The notes under the pieces: model-generated
What the model saw: the letters and a program-made list of their open reading frames with translations, nothing else
The model's database searches: none
What the model was told of the DNA's origin: nothing
NCBI GenBank assembly: GCA_023253615.1
Contig: JALRFZ010000612.1
Location: forward strand, 1 to 11,885
DNA: 11,885 nt
Source of the DNA: Verrucomicrobiales bacterium
Lineage (GTDB): Bacteria > Verrucomicrobiota > Verrucomicrobiia > Verrucomicrobiales > DEV007
Direction of reading: 5' to 3'
Shown: in pieces, positions 7,369 through 11,885 of the stretch
Layout: each line of letters begins with the position of its first letter
How positions within the stretch are numbered: the stretch's first letter is position 1
Made by a program: the position numbers and the translations under genes

Positions 7369-8804
7369 AGACGGGAACCTTGCTCCTTGCCCTCTCCTTC
7401 TTTTTCACCGCCGTGTCTCGCGCCGCGGATCGTCCGCCGAATTTCATCGTCCTCTTCTGCGACAATCTCGGCTACGGCGACATCGAGCCCTTCGGCTCCA
7501 CCCTCCATCGCACCCCGTCGCTGAACCGCATGGCGGCCGAGGGGCGGAAGTTCACGCACTTCTACGCCAGCGCCGGAGTCTGTACACCCTCGCGCGCCTC
7601 GATCCTGACCGGCTGCTACGCCCAGCGCGTCGGCATGCATCTCAATCCACGCGATCACCACGTGCTGAGGCCCGTCTCGCCCTACGGCCTGCATCCCGAC
7701 GAAGTCACCCTCGCCGAAGCCCTCAAGGCGAACGGTTATGCCACCGCCCACATCGGCAAATGGCACCTCGGCGACCAGGCGGAGTTTCTACCGACCCGTC
7801 AGGGATTCGATTTCTTCCACGGCATCCCTTACTCCGACGACATGACCGAGCGGACCTGGGAAAAAGACGGTTCGCAATGGCCTCCCCTGCCCCTCATGCA
7901 CGGCGAAACCGTGATCGAAGCCCCCGCCGACCGCGACACCCTGACCAAACGCTATACCGAAGAGGCCGTCGCTTGGATCGAGAGGAACCGCGATCGTCCC
8001 TTCTTCCTTTACCTGCCCCACGCCATGCCCGGGAGCACGCCGACTCCTTATGCGAGCGAGGCCTTCCGCGGGAAAAGCCGGAACGGACCCTGGGGCGATT
8101 CCGTCGAGGAGATCGATTGGTCAACCGGGGTCATTCTCGACAAACTCGTCGAACTTGGTCTCGATGAGAACACGCTCGTCGTCTGGACCTCCGACAACGG
8201 GTCTCCGCTCGCCAAGGATCCCGCCGATCCCGGGCGCGGTTCGAACCTCCCCCTCGCCGGACGCGGGTACACCACCAGCGAAGGAGCCTTCCGCGTCCCG
8301 TGCCTGACCTGGTGGCCCGGCCGCATTCCCGCCGGTACCGTTTGCGACGAACTGAGCTCGACGATGGATCTTTATCCCACCTTCGTGCAACTCGCCGGGG
8401 GCGCCGCCGACACGGTGAAGCGCGACGGGCACGATATCCGTCCGCTCTTGTTTGCAGAAGAAGGCGCGAAGACCCCCTGGGAGGTTTTCGCCTATTACGA
8501 ACTCGACCAACTCCAGGCCGTGCGCTCGGGACCGTGGAAACTCTTCCTGCCGCTTGAGGATTTCGCCAAACATCCCCACTATAAGAAGAGCGACCGCGAA
8601 CGGGCGCCCCTGCTTTTCAACGTCGTCGAGGATGTCGATACCTCCGACAACATCGCCGCCGACCATCCCGGGATCGTCGCCCGACTCACCGCCCTCGCCG
8701 AATCCGTGCGCGCCGATCTCGGCGACTCCGGCAAGACCGGCTCCGGTCAACGCCCTGTCGGAAAAATCGCCGGCACCGCCAAACCCGTGACCCGTGACCC
8801 GTGA
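7365..8804 (+). CDS. Secreted type I sulfatase (formylglycine-dependent)
   Basis: This 479-residue sulfate-ester hydrolase has a signal peptide (residues 1 to about 20, ending SRA-AD), so it acts outside the cytoplasm. The sulfatase signature CTPSR (73-77) provides Cys73 for conversion to formylglycine, with Arg77. The second signature, GYATAHIGKWHLG, supplies Lys132 and His134. Asp33 and the DNG pair Asp277/Asn278 are expected calcium ligands. The usual second Asp of the DDxGYGD block is Asn34 (CDNLGYGD). The GRGYTTSEGAFRVP and WWPGRIPAG blocks in the C-terminal half resemble arylsulfatase/GALNS-type enzymes acting on sulfated glycans; the exact substrate cannot be told. It needs a formylglycine-generating enzyme or anaerobic maturase, which is not in this window. 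The C terminus is encoded by a 7-bp tandem repeat that supplies the TGA. Confidence 0.92.
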   Translation: MKTGTLLLALSFFFTAVSRAADRPPNFIVLFCDNLGYGDIEPFGSTLHRTPSLNRMAAEGRKFTHFYASAGVCTPSRASILTGCYAQRVGMHLNPRDHHVLRPVSPYGLHPDEVTLAEALKANGYATAHIGKWHLGDQAEFLPTRQGFDFFHGIPYSDDMTERTWEKDGSQWPPLPLMHGETVIEAPADRDTLTKRYTEEAVAWIERNRDRPFFLYLPHAMPGSTPTPYASEAFRGKSRNGPWGDSVEEIDWSTGVILDKLVELGLDENTLVVWTSDNGSPLAKDPADPGRGSNLPLAGRGYTTSEGAFRVPCLTWWPGRIPAGTVCDELSSTMDLYPTFVQLAGGAADTVKRDGHDIRPLLFAEEGAKTPWEVFAYYELDQLQAVRSGPWKLFLPLEDFAKHPHYKKSDRERAPLLFNVVEDVDTSDNIAADHPGIVARLTALAESVRADLGDSGKTGSGQRPVGKIAGTAKPVTRDP

Positions 8805-8832
8805 CCCGTGACCCGTGACCCGTGACCCGTGA
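8784..8832 (+). repeat. Tandem repeat, 7 copies of CCCGTGA
   Basis: Seven perfect head-to-tail copies of the 7-bp unit CCCGTGA occupy 49 bp. The sulfatase TGA is in the third copy (8802-8804). Because 7 is not a multiple of 3 and every unit ends in TGA, the array stops translation in all three forward frames within 21 bp. On the minus strand it is open in all frames. The unit length is that of a slippage-prone simple repeat. It lies 13 bp before the -35 candidate of the rpn gene. Confidence 0.97.
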
Positions 8833-8845
8833 CACCGCCGTCCTC

Positions 8846-8874
8846 TTGACTTCTTCCCCGCCCCGGAAGAGCCT
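8846..8874 (+). promoter_or_regulatory. Predicted rpn promoter
   Basis: TTGACT (8846-8851, 5 of 6 -35 consensus matches) and the weak -10 candidate GAGCCT (8869-8874) are separated by 17 nt. The ATG at 8883 follows 8 nt later. No Shine-Dalgarno sequence is at the normal distance. The 7-bp repeat array ends just upstream. Confidence 0.35.
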
Positions 8875-8882
8875 GTTGACCG

Positions 8883-9866
8883 ATGGCAAGCGAGGCCGAA
8901 GCAAACGAGGCGGAAGGCGCGGGGGAATCCTCCGGGCTTCATCAGCCGCACGACAAGCTTTTCACCGCCGCCTTCGGGGTGCCGGAGAATGCGGCCGGTT
9001 TTCTCCGCGCCCAGTTGCCTTCGAGGCTCGCGAACGCCATCGATTGGGAGAGCTTGTGCCCGCAGCCCGGTTCGTTCGTTGATTCGACGTTCCGTCGTTC
9101 CCATACCGATTTGCTCTTCAGTGCCTCGATCGATGGGCGGGAAACCCTGCTCTATCTGCTCTTCGAGCATCAAAGCGCCTGTGATCCCCGCCTGCCTCTC
9201 CGGCTGTTGCGCTATCTGGTCCGGATTTGGGAAGACTGTGCGAGGAAGCTCCCCGACCGGACCAAGCTGCCTCCGATCTTGCCGGTGGTGCTCTCCCAGA
9301 ATGCCGAGGTATGGGAGGTGCCGGACTCTCTCGGCGCCATGCTCGATCTGCCTCCCGACCTTGCCGGCGACCTCACGCCCTTTCTCCCGGATTTCACCTA
9401 TCGCCATCTCCAGCTCGCGGAGACGGACTACGCGAGTCTGCCCGGCACCCGGGCGGGGATCTTCGTGCTGCGCACGATGAAGGCCGAGCGGCGGGGGGAG
9501 CTCCTCGGTGAGGTGGTCTGGGAAGAGGATCTCATTCTCGGCATCCCCCGCGAACTCTATCAGATGGTGCTGCGGTACATCCTGGCCGCCGAAATTGACA
9601 GGGACGCCTTCGAGAATAGATTGAATCAATTGCGTGATCCCGAACTCAGAACGGATGCCATGACCCTCGCTCAAGTCTATCGCCAGGAAGGCCGGCAAAA
9701 GAGCCGTCAGGAAGACATTCTGGATGCCCTGGAGCTTCGTTTCGGGCAGGTTTCCGAGGAGATCCGGGAAATGATCCGCAGCCAGGGCGGAGAAGCGCGT
9801 CTGCGGGAGCTGTTCCGGGCAGCGATCCAATGCACCTCCCTGGAGGAGTTCCGCGGAGCCTTGTGA
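8883..9866 (+). CDS. Rpn-family recombination-promoting nuclease (PF04754, PD-(D/E)XK)
   Basis: This 327-residue protein is of the Rpn/'transposase_31' family. E. coli members are DNA endonucleases that stimulate RecA-independent recombination and act in phage defence. Family blocks are: HDKLFTAAFGVPENAAGFLR (23-42), PGSFVDSTFRRSHTDLLFS (62-80) and LLYLLFEHQSACDPRLPLRL (89-108). Asp76, Glu95 and Gln97 match the PD-(D/E)XK nuclease core, so it should be active. LRLLRYLVRIWED (106-118) is also typical. The C-terminal part (from about 250) contains the conserved EGR/QKSRQEDILDALELRFG segment. The ATG at 8883 is forced by an in-frame TGA at 8877-8879. Despite the old Pfam name it is not a transposase, and no terminal repeats are seen. 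It follows the sulfatase and its repeat array, and is convergent with the Fe-S carrier gene. Confidence 0.9.
   Translation: MASEAEANEAEGAGESSGLHQPHDKLFTAAFGVPENAAGFLRAQLPSRLANAIDWESLCPQPGSFVDSTFRRSHTDLLFSASIDGRETLLYLLFEHQSACDPRLPLRLLRYLVRIWEDCARKLPDRTKLPPILPVVLSQNAEVWEVPDSLGAMLDLPPDLAGDLTPFLPDFTYRHLQLAETDYASLPGTRAGIFVLRTMKAERRGELLGEVVWEEDLILGIPRELYQMVLRYILAAEIDRDAFENRLNQLRDPELRTDAMTLAQVYRQEGRQKSRQEDILDALELRFGQVSEEIREMIRSQGGEARLRELFRAAIQCTSLEEFRGAL
9595..9622 (+). promoter_or_regulatory. Predicted intragenic promoter inside rpn
   Basis: A perfect TTGACA -35 (9595-9600), 16 nt and TAGATT (9617-9622, 4 of 6 -10 matches) lie inside the rpn coding sequence. The local sequence is markedly AT-richer, and it uses AGG, AGA, TTG and AAT codons that neighbouring stretches mostly avoid. 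It is the best sigma-70 match in the window, and an in-frame TTG follows 7 nt after the -10 box. Confidence 0.45.
9630..9866 (+). CDS. Possible internal C-terminal Rpn product (RpnS-like antitoxin)
   Basis: This reads the rpn frame from an internal TTG (codon 250) to the shared stop, giving 78 residues with no nuclease core. The TTG lies 7 nt after the -10 box of the internal promoter, the leaderless layout used elsewhere in the window (compare the TTG start of the transporter). An ATG at 9660 (codon 260, 68 residues) is an alternative start. In studied E. coli Rpn genes a short C-terminal protein made from an internal start inhibits the full-length nuclease. Here the same arrangement is inferred from sequence only. 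The product would be a small, charged, helical protein. Confidence 0.4.
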   Translation: MRDPELRTDAMTLAQVYRQEGRQKSRQEDILDALELRFGQVSEEIREMIRSQGGEARLRELFRAAIQCTSLEEFRGAL

Positions 9867-9876
9867 ACGGTCGAGA

Positions 9877-9892
9877 GCGGCGCTCACGCCGC
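9877..9892. terminator. Hairpin between convergent rpn and Fe-S carrier genes
   Basis: GCGGCG (9877-9882) and CGCCGC (9887-9892) form a 6-bp GC stem with a 4-nt loop, 10 nt after the rpn stop. The loop contains most of the stop codon of the opposite gene. Neither strand has a T-run after the stem, so it is at best a weak terminator or pause site. Confidence 0.2.
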
Positions 9893-10246
9893 AAAACTCT
9901 CGCCGCACGAGCAGGTCACGACCGCATTCGGGTTCGTCACCTTGAAGCCACCCTGCTGGAGGTCGTCGCTGTAATCGAGCACCGAGCCCGTCACGAAAAG
10001 CGCGCTTTTCGGGTCGATGACAATACGCACCTCGTTCGACTCGACGAGGATGTCACGATTCGCCGGACCATCGACGAGATCCATTTTGTATTGCAGCCCC
10101 GAGCAGCCGCCGCCGATCACCGCGACGCGGAGCGCGCCGTGGTCGAGACGGCCCTGCTTCTTGAGCAGCGAACGCAGCTTCGCCGAAGCTCCGTCGAGGA
10201 CCTTGATGAGCGTTTCGTTGCCGACCCGGTAGTTTACTTCTGTCAC
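9884..10246 (-). CDS. A-type iron-sulfur carrier protein (ErpA/IscA/HesB family)
   Basis: This 120-residue cytoplasmic protein delivers or carries Fe-S clusters to apoproteins. The three conserved cysteines are Cys48 in GGGCSGLQY and Cys112/Cys114 in TCSCGESF. The family blocks DPKSALFVTGSVLDY (78-92) and GGFKVTNPNA (99-108) are also clear. The GTG at 10246 gives the usual family length. Longer in-frame extension enters the region opposite riboflavin synthase and has no family similarity. A TTGCGC/GATTTT pair with 17-nt spacing ends 6 nt before the GTG, and no Shine-Dalgarno sequence is seen. Sequence alone does not separate ErpA from IscA or SufA; no isc or suf genes are adjacent. It is divergent from ribE. 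Confidence 0.92.
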   Translation of the reverse strand: MTEVNYRVGNETLIKVLDGASAKLRSLLKKQGRLDHGALRVAVIGGGCSGLQYKMDLVDGPANRDILVESNEVRIVIDPKSALFVTGSVLDYSDDLQQGGFKVTNPNAVVTCSCGESFAA

Positions 10247-10252
10247 GCCGGG

Positions 10253-10281
10253 AAAATCGGGCAGGGCACGGCATGGCGCAA
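10253..10281 (-). promoter_or_regulatory. Weak promoter candidate of the Fe-S carrier gene
   Basis: On the minus strand TTGCGC (10281-10276) and GATTTT (10258-10253) are 17 nt apart and 6 nt precede the GTG start. Both hexamers are poor consensus matches (about 3 of 6). The position, rather than the sequence, is what supports it. Confidence 0.25.
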
Positions 10282-10340
10282 GCCCGAATCGCCCTCGGAA
10301 AGCACGCGATTTTTCCCTGTCCAAGCCGGCGGTGGCGACG

Positions 10341-10346
10341 TAGCCT
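10341..10346 (+). promoter_or_regulatory. Candidate -10 box of ribE
   Basis: TAGCCT ends 5 nt before the ribE ATG at 10352. The best -35 is CTGTCC or TGTCCA around 10317-10323, a weak match at 17-18 nt. There is no Shine-Dalgarno sequence and no recognisable FMN riboswitch in the 105-bp gap between the divergent starts. Confidence 0.3.
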
Positions 10347-10351
10347 CCCGC

Positions 10352-10942
10352 ATGTTCACAGGCATCGTGGAAACCTGCGGCGAAGTCGTCGCGCTGAAGC
10401 CGGTCGAGACCGGTGCGGAACTCTGGGTGAAGGCTCCCTTCGTCGGCGAACTCGCCCTGGGCGAAAGTGTCGCCAACAACGGGGCCTGTCTCACCGTCAC
10501 GGAAGTGAAGGACGGGGCGATGCGTTTCGACCTCCTCCACGAGACCCTGCGGCTCACCAATCTGGGGGATCTGAAATCGGGCGACCCCGTCAATCTCGAG
10601 CGCTCCCTCCGCGTCGGCGACCGGCTCAGCGGCCATTTCGTGCAGGGGCATGTCGATGTCTGCGCCGAGGTGACCGGATACGAGCGGGTCGGGCAGGACC
10701 ACCGGTTCACCGTCTCGCTGCCGCGCGAATTCGCCCACCTCATCGTTCACAAAGGCTCCATCTGCGTCGACGGGATCAGCCTCACCGTGGCCGAACTGCA
10801 CGAGGATCGTTTCCTGCTATGGATCATCCCCCACACCCACGAGGTGACGAATTTGCACCATGTCAGGGTGGGATCGCGGGTGAATCTCGAGTTCGACCTG
10901 CTCGCCAAACATTTGGCGCGTTTGCAGGAGTGCCGCGACTAA
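10352..10942 (+). CDS. ribE: Riboflavin synthase (alpha subunit)
   Basis: This 196-residue cytoplasmic enzyme catalyses the last step of riboflavin synthesis, the dismutation of two 6,7-dimethyl-8-ribityllumazine molecules. It has the family's internal duplication. The N-terminal barrel begins MFTGIVETCGEV and contains NNGACLTVTEV (42-52, Cys46). The second begins at about 95 with HFVQGHVDVCAEV and contains DGISLTVAEL. The invariant start MFTGI fixes the ATG at 10352. RLSGHFVQGHVD (91-102) carries conserved histidines. Other rib genes are not adjacent. Its TAA overlaps the stop of the convergent S4-domain gene. Known symbols for this enzyme are ribE (Bacillus) and ribC (E. coli). Confidence 0.96.
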   Translation: MFTGIVETCGEVVALKPVETGAELWVKAPFVGELALGESVANNGACLTVTEVKDGAMRFDLLHETLRLTNLGDLKSGDPVNLERSLRVGDRLSGHFVQGHVDVCAEVTGYERVGQDHRFTVSLPREFAHLIVHKGSICVDGISLTVAELHEDRFLLWIIPHTHEVTNLHHVRVGSRVNLEFDLLAKHLARLQECRD

Positions 10943-11415
10943 CGCAGCGGCTTCCGCCGGACGAAAGCCCTGACAAATTCCTCGAAGGTCGGCTCGGGCT
11001 CCGCTTCGGCTCCGCTCATTTCCTCGAGATCACGCCGATCGCGCTTCGTCGGTCGTCCCGTGCCCGCCTCTCGCGGGATCGGGGATCCTTCGCGGGCCTC
11101 GCGCTCGAGTTCGGCGACGCGGGCGTATTCCTCCGCCGGAGTCAGGTCGAGAACGAAGATGGCCACCTCCTTTGCCGAGACCCGGCGACGGAGGATTCCC
11201 TTCACCTCGAGAATGCGCTCGAGCATGCCCTGGCGCACGCGGATCTCATCGCCGACGCGGACCTGCCGCGAGGCGCGGCAGCGCTGGCCGTTCACGAGCA
11301 GTTGCGACTTCTTGCACGCCGCCGCAGCGAGGGTGCGCGTCTTGTAGAGACGCACCGACCAAGCCCAGAGGTCGAGGCGCACACTGTCTTCGGGAGGAGT
11401 GGGGAGGGATTCCAA
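10939..11415 (-). CDS. S4-domain RNA-binding protein, Hsp15/HslR-like
   Basis: This 158-residue protein has an N-terminal S4 RNA-binding domain (about residues 12-60). The domain shows VRLDLWAWSVRLYKTRTLA, then KKSQLLVNGQRCRASRQVRVGDEI. The basic C-terminal segment GRPTKRDRRDLE (120-131) is typical of Hsp15-like proteins, which bind ribosomal RNA on 50S subunits carrying stalled nascent chains in E. coli. An acidic stretch (AEAEPEP) and a basic end (RRKPLR) follow. The longest start is a TTG at 11415. A GTG at 11382 would begin MRLDLWAWSVRL, the more usual family start, and is a real alternative. It lies downstream of ispE on the same strand after 59 bp, where a TGGACA/TAAACC pair may give it its own promoter. 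Confidence 0.85.
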   Translation of the reverse strand: MESLPTPPEDSVRLDLWAWSVRLYKTRTLAAAACKKSQLLVNGQRCRASRQVRVGDEIRVRQGMLERILEVKGILRRRVSAKEVAIFVLDLTPAEEYARVAELEREAREGSPIPREAGTGRPTKRDRRDLEEMSGAEAEPEPTFEEFVRAFVRRKPLR

Positions 11416-11474
11416 AACGTCGTTGCGATGGGTTTACGATGGAACGTGCCCTTCTGTCCAGAGGTTTTCGAAAC

Positions 11475-11885
11475 TCACTCCGTCCGACCCACCCACGTCC
11501 AGCCCTCGCCGTAGCGTTCCTTCGTCGCTTGCGTCAGGGCAGCGCCGTCGGCATCCTCCTCCAGCACCGCCAGCATGGTCGATCCCGATCCCGAGAGCAG
11601 GGCGGCGCGCACTCCGCGTTGGGCGAGGAGCCACGACTTCAGGTCGCCCAGCACGGGGAACTTCTCGAAAACGGGTCGCTCGAGATCATTCACCATTTCC
11701 CCCCAGGGTCCCGGCTGCGGCGTGTAGGTGAAGCCTGCGTATTCCGCCGATTCGAGATACCGGCGATAGGCCCACGAAGCGGCGATGCCGAAGTCGGGCT
11801 TGTAGAGGAAGATGGGAAAGGTCGGCGGCACTTCCTCGGCAGGGATCGGCACGACAATCTCGCCGCGTCCCCGGCAATCGCAGGG
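11475..11885 (-). CDS. ispE: 4-diphosphocytidyl-2-C-methyl-D-erythritol kinase IspE, C-terminal part (partial)
   Basis: The last 136 residues of a GHMP-family kinase are present; the N-terminal part with the ATP-binding loop lies beyond the right edge. IspE phosphorylates CDP-methylerythritol in the MEP isoprenoid pathway. Near the left end of the fragment the GRGE block of IspE is visible. It is followed by a variable segment, NDLE before the C-terminal helix, and the GHMP motif 3 LSGSGSTMLAVL, which lines the ATP phosphates. The order GRGE, NDLE, SGSGS is that of IspE rather than of galactokinase or mevalonate kinase. The reading frame is open to the window edge, so no start is assigned. 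Confidence 0.87.
   Translation of the reverse strand, partial: PCDCRGRGEIVVPIPAEEVPPTFPIFLYKPDFGIAASWAYRRYLESAEYAGFTYTPQPGPWGEMVNDLERPVFEKFPVLGDLKSWLLAQRGVRAALLSGSGSTMLAVLEEDADGAALTQATKERYGEGWTWVGRTE

Noticed and set aside
8784..8832. Tandem repeat as a CRISPR array or origin iterons
   Set aside because: The units are 7 bp with no spacers, and there are no cas, rep or dnaA-like neighbours; it is a simple tandem repeat.
8883..9866. rpn gene as part of an insertion sequence
   Set aside because: The 'transposase' label of this family is historical. No terminal inverted repeats or target duplications were found around it, and it carries a PD-(D/E)XK nuclease core.
8121..9908. A 595-codon reverse open frame opposite the sulfatase and rpn
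   Set aside because: It crosses the 7-bp repeat (open on this strand by chance) and two well-supported forward genes; the product shows no recognisable domain.
9830..10351. In-frame N-terminal extension of riboflavin synthase
   Set aside because: It would run antisense through the Fe-S carrier gene. The enzyme family starts at MFTGI, matching the ATG at 10352.
10247..10351. Possible FMN riboswitch before ribE
   Set aside because: A CCGGCGGT string is reminiscent of the RFN element, but the other conserved segments and closing stems are missing and the gap is too short.

Overview
The window is a GC-rich, gene-dense stretch of bacterial chromosome. The gene mix suggests a Gram-negative bacterium, and my best guess is Verrucomicrobiota (PVC group). 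The mix includes a secreted formylglycine-type sulfatase, an exported catalase-peroxidase, a bifunctional-architecture PBP and an A-type Fe-S carrier. Start codons of several genes lie 5-9 nt behind a -10-like box, with no Shine-Dalgarno sequence. The phylum is inference; no rRNA or marker phylogeny is available here. No tRNA, rRNA, CRISPR array or insertion sequence was recognised.

Layout. 1-496 (-): N-terminal part of katG with a signal peptide, running off the left edge. 497-625: divergent control region with a strong dyad. 626-1516 (+): oxyR, with both redox cysteines. 1530-3047 (-): an MFS transporter with a long soluble loop. 3114-4262 (-): a MidA/COG1565 methyltransferase. 4307-6937 (+): a class A penicillin-binding protein with an intact glycosyltransferase domain but a transpeptidase domain lacking its catalytic Ser and Lys. 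7000-7368 and 7365-8804 (+): a DUF3147 membrane protein and a secreted sulfatase, overlapping by 4 nt. 8784-8832: seven copies of a 7-bp repeat that contains the sulfatase stop. 8883-9866 (+): an Rpn-family (PF04754) nuclease with a promoter-like sequence inside its 3' third. 9884-10246 (-): an ErpA/IscA-type protein. 10352-10942 (+): riboflavin synthase. 10939-11415 (-): an S4-domain RNA-binding protein. 11475-11885 (-): the C-terminal part of IspE, running off the right edge.

How the genes relate. katG and oxyR form a classical peroxide-response pair. The rest is mostly housekeeping (cell wall, Fe-S, riboflavin, isoprenoid, RNA binding) with two accessory-looking insertions: the sulfatase pair and the rpn gene. 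The most interesting points are: (i) the rpn gene looks able to make a separate 78-residue C-terminal product from an internal promoter and start, matching the intragenic-antitoxin arrangement known for Rpn phage-defence proteins; (ii) the PBP looks like a glycosyltransferase carrying a pseudo-transpeptidase; (iii) a shared promoter layout implies leaderless transcripts for many genes; (iv) a 7-bp tandem repeat closes all forward frames between the sulfatase and rpn.
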